In this document: piece by piece, positions 10,931 to 22,900 of the stretch
Numbering within the stretch: position 1 is the stretch's first letter
Layout of the letters: each line of letters begins with the position of its first letter
DNA from: Beroe forskalii
Taxonomy: Eukaryota > Ctenophora > Nuda > Beroida > Beroidae
Direction of reading: 5' to 3'
Length of the DNA: 64,000 bases
NCBI GenBank assembly: GCA_011033025.1
Contig: WFMF01000037.1
Location: 248,001 to 312,000, forward strand
Translations under genes and position numbers: made by a program
The notes under the pieces: generated by a model
Database searches by the model: none
What the model was told of the DNA's origin: nothing
The model's input: only the letters and a program-made list of their open reading frames with translations

Positions 10931-13900
10931 TTAAAAAGAAGTGCGCGTGTAGACTTGGCATTCAATACAAATCAGCATATCATAGATCAAAGCCTGATAT
11001 CTTTTTTCACTGATCACGACATATGCGTAGTGGAAGAAGGAGCACATGGAGAAAACACTGTAGAGAGTAAGGACATTCCCGGGGTTAACCCCCACAACCA
11101 CACTGAGAAACCACATGAGGAAGAGGGGGATCAGAGGGGGCTCTATCAGGTTACACCGCGTGCTAGACATCTGGTTTATCATCAGCCGGCACTGAGGGAG
11201 ATGGGGTTAGAAGGAGGGTTAGAGGGGAGTGAGTTAGAGGGGAGAGCTTGGAAGGGAGGGGGTAAGAGGGGAAGGGTTGTGGGAGGGGTTTAGAGGGGAT
11301 GGGGTACAAGAAGAGAGGATAACCCCCACAACCACACTGAGAAACCACATGAGGAAGAGGGGGATCAGAGGGGGCTCTATCAGGTTACACCGCGTGCTAG
11401 ACATCTGGTTTATCATCAGCCGGCACTGAAGTGAGATGGGGTTAGAGGGGGATGGAGTTGGAGGGGAGGGGTTAGAGGGGAGTGACTGAGAGGGGAGGGG
11501 ATAAGAGGAAAGGGGGTTAGACAGGAGGGGGATAGAGTGGAGGGAGTTAGAGGGGAAGTTATGAGCCCATCATGCACGAAAAAGTAAAAAGATGGATTAC
11601 CACAACGTTTGAGAATGTGAAGCCGTAAGCTATAGTCCAGATCCTAGGATGGGACATATAAGTGTCAGTACAGAACACCGGAAAGGAGCACAGCAGGAAG
11701 TTAAGGATGAAGTAGGGCACCCAGGGTCGGAACATCTCCAGCCATGTGTTCTGTTTGTGAGTCCCTGCTTTGATGGCCCTGAGAAATTAAATGGGTTTTA
11801 GAATTTTAGATCCTAATTAGAGATGCTGTCAGCTTGCATAACTGTATGTCTATTCAAGGGTAAACGATACCGTGAAAGCCTAAAATTCAAGGTTATGTCA
11901 TCGGTCATCGAGTGATGATCGCCTGATGATGAACAGATGAGAAAGGTTGAAGAATGCCGGAAGTGAGTAACATTCAATGGAAAGCGTGCATTCTGCGCGC
12001 GTCAACCGCGCGCTATTTCGCGCACAGTCTATCACAAATTTCTACTCGCGGCGAACGCCAAAGTCGAATGAAATTTGATACGAAAATGTGACATCATGTC
12101 GTGATGAAGTTGAACTTCCATTTGCTCATCTGTGACGTGCTTGTTAACATGACGTACTAGTAAGACATGATAATGTAATCAGTAATGACGACAACAGATA
12201 ACTTACAAGTGCACGTTAAGACAGCTGAGACCGAGCGAACCTAGCATTCCAACTGAAAAATGGAAGTTCAAAATGTGTTATCAATAAAATGCAACTTCAA
12301 AATTGCAATTTTTTAGGCATATAAGGAGAAAGTTGTGGTAAAAACATGCGATTGAATAAATTAAAATCCGCTGTTACAGTCACTTCAAGAAACACTCGAG
12401 ATGAAGATTAATTGGATACCTCCATAGAAATATAAAAGGAGATTATTATTCTCCCGATCTTAAAAATGAGTTAATAAAAGCTTCTTACCCGGCAGTAATA
12501 GATACATGATGTGGTTCAAAGGAATAAAGTTATCTGCAAAGAAGTTCTTCAATCCAACTGGAGTCATGAATCCAGCAAAGAAGAACAGTGTTACCACAAT
12601 CTGCGGCGATTGAGCGATAAGAAAATTTCGATATTTTGTTGATAACCGATCAACTGAACGATCACATTTATGACATGATAAAATTTTGAAAATATAAAAG
12701 AATCAAGATTTACGAGACTCGAGTCAAATAATAATAAGAATTTGCAGAATTTAAGTAAGAACAAAAAGGAGAGAAAAAGACCGTCCACCCCACTACATCA
12801 CTTACACACTGTGCGATATCAAATAGCCATGGTAGGTACAGGACCCCAGTGTTGTATTTCTCCCAATGAGAAACCCAGAAATTAAAGGTGAGACTGAGCA
12901 GTAGGAAAGGAGCGTAGTATAGGTTTATACCGCCACTTTCTGGATCCGTGCCAAATACACCTGGGATAAAGTGCAGTGAATATTTTTGCATCATTTTACT
13001 GTTCATTTGAAATAGTTTGACGAAATTTCCAATAGAAGAAAATAGTGGAGTAGAGGAGTAGCTATTATTTATTTCAGTTGCTATGCGTGAATTAACCTCC
13101 GCGGTGTGAATAAAAAGCTATTAAAGCGTACTCTTGTTCTCTTGAATCCAGGAGCCGCAATATTGCGGTGAATTAGTGCCTTTGTATAATATTATCATTA
13201 TTCCATATTTTTAACAAAATATATAACGTTAGTGCCCTCAATCTCAAGACCTCGATCATGTGTCTAGAATAAAACATTCGCTGTTTCGGAGTTTATAAAT
13301 AACTCTTTTATTTACCATCGGTCCATCATGAAAGATCTAACACAATAATATGACAATGAATACAGTTGCTGCTTCATGTGGGCTAATAACATATGCGGTG
13401 AATAAAACAGTTGGTATTCGTGGCGAATGGATGGTGATGCGTCATCAACTGATCACTTTGAGGCATGATAATGACGTCACTCTCAACCACTTACTTTCCG
13501 TGATCAACCCACATTATGAGAGTATGTTCAACACTACTTCTGCAAGTGACAATACATTTCGTAATGTATATACATACATGGTACGGAGTTCCCTACTGGA
13601 GATGATAAGAAGAGGTGGAGAGGTCTATGTTGTATGTTGAACACGATAGGTACACGGGTGAGAGAGAGAGAGATGTCCACATCAGATCGCATGGTAATGT
13701 GGGGCGCCGTACCACCTATTGCTATCTGCCTATTGTACACGGTGTAGATTATGTATAGCGAGGTGTATTTCTGTCAGAGCAAGTGTTGGGTACCGAATGA
13801 CAGCAAATATATCATCAGAGTGCTAGTGAGGGGAGAGCAGAATAGAGAATGTGTGTCAAATGACACCTTTTATTACCAATCAATCTTTATTCTTTATTAG

Positions 13901-16900
13901 CTGTTCAGTCAAATGGCTGAGACGAGTACTTTTTCTCATGATCTAAAACTTAGATAGAAGGTATAGGGATCGTTCATATATAACCTTATTAGGCAGGGTA
14001 CATTACCTTATTTGGCAGGGAGTTTTCAAATGATGACGCTACACGTTGTTGCCCTATTGTCACTGCTATTGTCAGCTGTACATGGAGAGGTGCTTAAAAT
14101 CGGACAGAAATTTATTGCTTATATTATAATGTGAACGATCCCGGAGTCGGTCCATTAGCTGACATTGTCCGATGCAGCAGACAATAGTTACATTTGAATC
14201 GAGTACAGTGCGAATGTGTTAACAATTGACAGACCATGGTTCAGACATTTGAAGATTAATGGGGGTTTCTAAAAATAGAAAATTGTAAATCTAACTGTTC
14301 TTAAACATGTTGATGGAATATTGAAATACGAATTTTAAATGGAATGCTATTCATTACTTCATTAATTAGCCGATTTAAGTTCACATCATTGAAGCAAGTA
14401 TTGGTGATTTGTTGATATCTTACAGCTAGCATGAGCAACACTTACTCATTAGGGGCACTTACTCATTAGGGACACTTACTCATTACGGACACTTACTCAT
14501 TAGGGACACTTACTCATTAAGGGACACTGGTAACATGATTTGTTGATATCTTACAGTTAGTTGATACCTAACAGTTAGTATCACTTACTCATTTGTAACA
14601 CTTACTCATTAGGGACACTGGTAACATCCACATGCAGTTACTGTCAATCCCGTGATCCATCAGCTCTCCCAGCGGGGATCCGGAACCTGAAATAATGCAT
14701 GAAATATGAAATGATGCATTAAATAATGCATGAAATGATGCATTAAATGATGCATTAAATGATGCATTAAATAATGCATGGTGTTAGAATTAAGGAATTT
14801 CAATAGCGACTCAGAATTAGACAGTGCACGGTAATTCAGATTCATATGTAAATCGATGAAAATGTAATTTTAACAATTGGTATTGGGAATTTCAGACGAA
14901 ATTTTATTGTATTTCTATCTCCAAACCACAGCTTGCTACAACTCTATCCAATGTCCGCAAAATGCAGTTTTATTACCCAACAATACACCAATTTAAATTC
15001 TATTTATCAATCTGCCAATGAAAAGCTACATAAGTACACAGCTAGGTGTCACTTTCATTGTTCATGATACGATGTTGTATTGCCATTACGTTATAACACA
15101 CAGTAGATCATTGAGTTTAAATAGAATTGTGCGATCAAACTTTCAGTTTCTTGTTGTGATGTTGTAACATTGGTTTTAAGTTTCATTTCACATCAAATGG
15201 AATTGGAATTTGGTGCTAAACTGCCAAATTCATTTTCCTTTTAAAGTTTTTACATTATTATTGATAAAGATGATCTTGAAATGATAAGATAACACTATAA
15301 TAGGACTTCCCATCTTAATCTAATAACTACCGTCCTTTTCCCAAACGGGAAAATTGCAAGTTTTGCCTCGAAAATGAATCCTCAATGTTTATTAACCAAA
15401 CTGCAGGACAATTGACTTAAGTTGAATTCATGAATTGAAATTAATTTTTACAGGGTTCCAGGACTCTGGATGACTGAAGGAATGGACATGGCAAAAGTAG
15501 AAGCAGCTCACAGGGCACTACTGTTTCAAAACAAAGAAGATCCTAGTTTAGTTGAGAGGAGCGATGAAATACCTTTCTGCCATAGTCTCGGTGAGTTAGA
15601 GATAGCATCAGAAGTTTACTTTTCATGGCAATCATTACATTTACAGTGCTCGACATTCAATCCCCAATCTTAAATCTTTTTCGACATCCACAGAACGCAT
15701 CGATAGATAAGGTAATTACTTCAAGGTCTCTGTATCTTCCTCCTATTTCCAAACCCCACCACCCCTCCTTCCTCCCATAGCCCCCTCCCCCGAATCAGTT
15801 GCTCCTTCTGGACTCTCCAAGGGTTATTCCCCCTCCCTTCTCCCAAAGTTAACCAACCCTCCGTCTAATTCACTCCTCCCCTCCACTCCTCCAATCACTT
15901 GCCCCTTTTGAACTCTCAACCTCCCTTTCTCCAGGAAGTGACGGTAGGGTTTACCCTTCTCACAACTACCACGGGGGTACCTGGTCAGACAGACTGGCGT
16001 CATGTGACCTCTTTCAGTCACGTGATACCGACCTCTTCATCTGCTGCTTTCCCAGATCAGGTAATCAGGTATATGATCCACCACTCCGCTAAAGTTGAAA
16101 TCTATTTCCCACAGGGTGCAAGCACGGGAGTACTTGCCTCGGCTAGTAGCTTCCTCTCCTGGGCGCCGCCTGGGCCCTCGCAGGCCCATGCCCCTTCTAG
16201 TATAGTAGAGTAGTAGAATTAGCGAGGATAAGACACAGAGCGACGATAAATTTCTTTCGAAAAAATTTGCAAAGATTTGGAAAAATGAACCAAAATTTGG
16301 TGATGAGTAGTGAAAGAATCGTGAAATTGTCAAACCTTTTCAAGATGTATCTACCTACTTGAAACTAAATTATGAAATCCTTCGCTTTTCCGGGATGAAT
16401 GATGATCTTCCCTTCTCCAGAAGCATAAAAGTTAAACTTGTGAGGTTAAAGGAATCCGAAGATAAACATCTGCTGCTTCCCCAGATCAAGAGCAACTCAA
16501 ACCTGCATATCCCATTACATGGGTCAATAGGGCAGAGAAGTAGTAAAATGGCAGATCCGGCAGATCCAATCATTCGAACACTCAAATCTCAGAAGCAAAT
16601 TGCAGGTCTTTAAAGTTCAAACAAGTGGTCAGGGCATATTATGGTACTTATTAATCTCTTCACCAGGGTTCCAATTGGTGTCAGAACATGATAAAACACA
16701 TCCTGAACAAGCCTCTGGAGATGGTGACCATTGATCTGGTGCGGTGGTTTGAGGGTCACTCCAACACCCAGCTGGAGGAATTCTCTTCACCCAGATTCTT
16801 CAAGTCACAGTGAGTACTAAAAACAGCTTGAAACAACGTATGTATACATCTATTGAATAAGACATTATATCCCTGACCAGAGCAAATATCTTATGATCTT

Positions 16901-19900
16901 ACTAAGCTAAATCTAACACTAAAATAATGATTGCAAATTCCAATCATCTAATGAACACTGAACTGCCATCCCTGACCAGAGCAAATATCTTATGATCTTA
17001 CACTAATCTCACACCAAAAGAATGGTTTTATTTCCTGGGGGCCACAATATTGAAATAAGGAGTCAATTGCAAATTCCAATCATCTAATGATCACTGAACT
17101 GCCATCACCCTCGTAGCCTTATGATACTCATTACATTTCTCATTTCCTCTACAACCTCACATTACCCTCCACTCAGTCTGCACTACAAGAAGCTGCCGGA
17201 GGGTGCTAAGTCCATCTACATAGTCAGGAACCCGTGGGATAACTGTGTAGCTACCTTTGAGGTGCTCAGAGGCTACTGTACATTTGGAGCAGAGGGTTAG
17301 TGAAAGTCACATTAAATTACTATCTTAGTACAGGAACCAGCTACTATACACTTTTGCATTTCCAATCTTGACTCTTGTAAACATTTAACGATGAAATTTC
17401 ATAACATTAATTGAAAATTCCACATTGAATTCATGATCCAAATGACCAAATATGGCCCGGAAGTTTTAACCCTTTATTCTTTCACCATTTTACTCCAGGA
17501 CCATCGATTGATATCTCAATAAACTCTGAACCTCTTCAGATCTAACGTGGGATGACTATGTCGAGTTGTATCTGAAGGGTAAAGTGCTGTTTGGTAGCTG
17601 GTTCGAGCATGTGGCACAAGCCTGGAAACACGCCTCAAACAACCCTCATAACACTTTATTCCTGAGGTAAGGTAGAAGTAACTAAGTTACCATTCTTTAT
17701 GTTACTTTATTGCTGAGTTACTAAGTTACCATTCCTTTTTGTTACTTAGGTACAAACTCCCATTCTTTTCATTCCTTGATAGAAGCTACCATTCTTTTCA
17801 TAAATTCTTAAGAGGAACCTTCCATTCTTCTTATGGTAGATCTTCCCATAATATGCTTGGAAACGATAGCCTATTGTTACATTATCAGAACATAGGAGGA
17901 ACATGCATAATATCCTAATATGCACGGGATATGTGGGGGACCTAATAATATGAGCCATTATGTATACAATATACATATGTAATGTGTAGTGACTAGTGTG
18001 TACACTATCATGTTATTATAAACCGACGATACACATCATATTGTGTAGAACTGGTGTCCTTTCCGAAACAGATTTAAGTCAAAAAACCAATTCAGTAGAA
18101 AGTTAATTGCAGACTCACACTACAATTTCGACTTAAGTAAGTTTTTGACTTTTGTCTGTTTCGGAAAGGACCCTGACTTCGTACCATTGCACATATTGCC
18201 TATTCTAGTTAGCAGCGATCCTCTAGGTATATAATTACACTGACAGCGCCACCACTCAAATCATCATTATGTTTGTCTAATTACACCACTGCGCCGCATA
18301 CATAATCATGGATAGTCTCATATTTATGTATTTCAAGGTTAATTTCATAATTGATATTTTGATTATCAATCGTAACTCTAAATACCAGCTAGCAATGTCT
18401 CCTCTTGAATTGCTCCCTCAGTACACGATAGTGCAACATTTCTGTACTGTGGCTGTGGATGTAAATAAACATAAACAAATTATAATGCTGTGATTAACAA
18501 AAATCAGTGAATGCATTTACTGCATCTCATTGCACGACAAAACTAGACTATAGGCTGTATTATTTGGGTATTTCTGCGATCAATAGAAAACATGTTATTC
18601 AAGGTTGCGGGTACCCACTAAAGAGTAAAGTCGGCTTTATAACTCCATAAGTATTGTTCGAGTAAATTGTATATTTCGCACTTAACATCGTCTCTATTGA
18701 GGTTTCATTGAAAACTTTAAAATAGATTTAAACTTATCAAATGAATTCAGGCCAAATCAAAAGGTTAATATCTGCATAGGCATACTCATGGTCCTCCTCA
18801 ACATCCTTATTAAAATCCATTGATGTCATCCTTGCTGTTGTCACGCCTTCTGGAGTCGTGTCCGCTGTTGCCACGTCTGCTGTTGTCTTGCCAACCGTTT
18901 CCATTAATGACGCTTTCACCTTGCCGGTGTCAATATCATCTGTAAGAACGTCCTTGATCCCAGTCTCAATCTTATCTGTCGGACCTATCTGTCTCTTTGA
19001 CATTAATCTCCCTCCCCAATACACAATCACGCAGCCAACTGCAATCATTGAGATGCTTGCAGCAATCACCGACATAACCACGCTAACAACGGCTAAAATA
19101 TCCATGGTGTTACTGTTGTCAATGACACTGGTGTCACTGTTGTCATTGGCACCGGTGTCACTGTCGTCAATGACACCAGTGTCACTGTTGTCAATGACAC
19201 CGGTGTCAGCAGGACTCACCACGCACAGACCTCTGTGAGCAGTAAATCCCTCCGGACACTCATGACAATAGAACTCCATCTCCGTGAAGGTGGTCTGGAC
19301 ACACGAGACACTTTTTCTCGACTCTATACTCTCCCAACCCACACTTGTGACAGGAAGCTGATCCGGGCTCTGAGAAGCGTAGTCCTGGACACCTCTCACA
19401 GACATCAGACGTGGCGGTGCTGTAGGAATCCGCCGGGCATTCCTCGCACGTTCCATCTCTTCTGCCGTAGCCCGGCCAGCACGTGCACGCCGAACTGTTA
19501 CCAGGGCTCCCAGAGTGCGCGGCGCACGCGCGGCACTGCCCTGGACTCCAGAATGTGTTTTTGGGACAAGTCTCACACGTGGCTGAGTGAGTTGAATGTG
19601 TGACGGAGTACAGAGGACATTCCATGCAGGTGTAATCCCCCGAGCTGGCATTCCGGGAGAGGTAGGAGTTGGGTTGGCAACCTGAGCAGGATATCTTGGC
19701 TAAGTGACTCACTCCAGAAGGGACGAAGAAATCTTTCGAGCATTTTTTCAATAGATTTTCGAGAGATAATCGTATCTGCAGGGTTGTGACAAGCAGTTTG
19801 TGAAAAGAATCTTGACGGATGGTAGCCAATCATCAAAGGCACTGCTCTCATCTATCGCTGCATTGGTCACAAAGTCGAGTTTTTTAAAGTTCATGATCTC

Positions 19901-22900
19901 ACAGATCGTGGTATAATCGACTGATAAATCTTCCGTTATCATATCACGACATATGGAATATGGTGTACCTGACATATAGGCAATGAGAATTCCAGTGTTA
20001 GACTTTACCGGAACATCTATTCCTTCCCTTAAATTCCAAATCTCAAACTTTTCTAAAGGCTCGGAAGTGTCAAAGGCGTGTGGCGTGAAGTGGAAGTATG
20101 CTGATGCTGCTAGCAAAAGAATTATCTTGAAGAGTTTCGCCATACTGCAACAACTTCGTTTCGAATAACAGCGAAAATGAAAAATAAGAGATGAATAAAG
20201 GACTAATCTTGACAGTTTACTGGACATAATTTCATGCCATTAAAGTTCATGTGACTTCTCGCAACTCATGACTTCTGCTTTCATTCGACTGTCATGAATA
20301 ATCAAACCGAACAATGAACAGACAGGCATGGCTGAAATGGTGGTGAGTTGGAGTAATGGCCATAAATGAGGCTCGTGACCGAAAGTAGAATTTGGATCGA
20401 TTCCTGAGACATTCCTTATGGCTACAGTGCTAATCCCTCGATTTCCGAATAGATGTAGCCTATACTACATAAGTCTTCAAAATAAAGTCGTACCAACATT
20501 CAGGGCCACAATTTTCTGAAAAGGCGCAGATAGTGTAATTTCTAGTTTGGTGCTATGTAAAAGGAACTCGAAGGTCCGTAAAGGACATCCCGGTCATGTC
20601 TCTCCCACTCCCCCTTAAGTTTCCCACCTCTCTAATCCCCCACTCCCTCCATTCTCACTTCCATCCCTCTTCCCACATCTCACATCTATATCTACAATCC
20701 CTGGGACCACTACAAACCCCTCATCTTTTTTAAGGCATGAGAGGGAGGACACACCTAAATATTCTCATATTTCTAGAACGCTGTCCATCACAGGGAATGA
20801 TAATACAACGGACTTATGGTGGGATATACTTCCTCAAAGTTAGTTTAGGATATATAATGATATAATTACTATAGTGACATGAGATAAGTGACATGAGATA
20901 AGGGCAGCAACCATTGACATACATAGAACATACTTAGCTATGATAATTATATCATGTCGACCAATATTATTTGTCTTCCAGAGACCCGCAGAAATATTAT
21001 GTAATTATAACACTAATTACAGCCCATTTACATTGTTCATATGTAAGCTGTACAGGACAAGCAATATTGCTGTGTACATTTGATATAACTACACACTCGA
21101 AGGGTACATGTAGTACATGTAGAATAGTACACGGTATACATTATACATTAAATAACAGGGTTACATGTAGAACAGTACACAGTATACACGATATACATGA
21201 GATAATTACAAGAGTGGGAGTGAGCATGGTACAATACTAGCTCTCTAGATCACACATCCCTCTAATTGCAGCATTATAGAGTTACTAGCGTTTGCCCGCG
21301 AAGATTCGCGGAAACAATCAACCTGATACCTTTGGTTCATCTTGTATCCAGCTACTTGCTTCATGACCTCATCTTGGAATTTGTTAAGTAATTGAATCAC
21401 CATTACCGCTTACCGAGGATTACAGATATTCGCGGAAATGCACCGCACAACATACTTTGTAATTTGAGATCACCTATATAGTATTGCCTTTCCATAGCAT
21501 ATATTAGCGTTAGTAAACGCATGATATTTATTATGCAAATAACTAATCAACGGATGGTCCAATTCAAATTTTCCTTAAATAGTAATAAGCCCCTTAATTG
21601 GGAGAAGATTTTCCCGAAAAAAACGATCAAAACTATCAAATGCACTTCTTAAATAGTCATTTTACACAGACAGACAGACAGATGCACGAACACTCTGAAA
21701 TTATTAATATAGATAGGGAATATTTAGCTCTGCAGTGTGCTGGAGCCTCTTTAGAAGATCCAAACATCAACCCACTTACTCAGGAGTAAGGGAGAATTAG
21801 AATTCCTTCTTAAGGATAAACTCCAGATTTACTCATCAGAATGCATAGGAAAAGTAAACTGTGATGAACAATTTCTGTCGTATGAAGAGCAGGTGTATTC
21901 ACCATATATTTCAGTCCAATCCGGTCAAATCGTAAATACATTGACATTATTCTGGCACTTGAACTGCTTTTGAACTCCCAAGCTGACTACAGCGACTGAT
22001 CTAATTCCTCTTATAACACGATATAATAACGTCACTACAAGGCCGTCTTTCAACGCTACCACGCACAAAATGCCGTCCTATTTCACTGCAAAAAGCCATA
22101 TAAAAGTTAATAAGGCACTGCGCGTGTGTCTGTACATTGTACACTTGTAACACTATCGCATACACGAGGCGACGTTGTGCTGTATTGTACTGTATATCAT
22201 GTTCCCGTCACTTGGAAACAAACGGCTTATCAGTGGGCGGCTCAGATGGGCGTAACTGTATCCATTCGGGGAAGTTATGTCTTAACTTTTTGATAACCAC
22301 ATCACGTAAAAACCATCTTAAAATGTATTGACCATTGAAATTTAAAGGAGTGCCTCAACTCTAACAATTCCGTCATTGTTACGTGCAAGTTGCAAGCAAG
22401 GTGTTCACTGTTCAATGAAAAACTATATAATTATGCATACTGTATTCAATATTCAATAACCATGTGTAAAAATTATTGTAACAGTGCTCAACTTATTGTA
22501 ACAGTGCTCAACTTCATTTATAATTAATTTGTTTTCAAGTTTTATTATGGTGAAATAAGAAAAGCATGTGCATTTTGCTTGCAAGCATATTGCATAATAG
22601 AGAGCGAATAAAAGTACAAGTAAAGAAAGATAAAAGCAAATTGCGAAATTCTGAGACTCCAGTGTATTTTAACTCTTCTCCTTTAACTCTAACTCTGGCT
22701 GTTGCAGGTATGAAGACATGAAGACTGACGAGACGGGTACTGTCCTAAAACTATCTGAGTTCCTAGGCACCTCTGTAACTGAAGCAAGAGCTAAGGAAAT
22801 TGCTGACATCACCACTTTCAAAAGCATGAAGAGGGATCCTACAGCTAACTTTGAGGTTAAATTTCTCGTCAGAACTCGAATCTCGATCCAGCATTCTATA

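Noticed and set aside
10922-11293. Plus-strand 123-codon frame
   Set aside because: Antisense of the EPT1 last exon plus G-rich repeat.
18858-19603. Plus-strand frames of 122-126 codons
   Set aside because: Antisense shadows of the cysteine-rich receptor-like gene.
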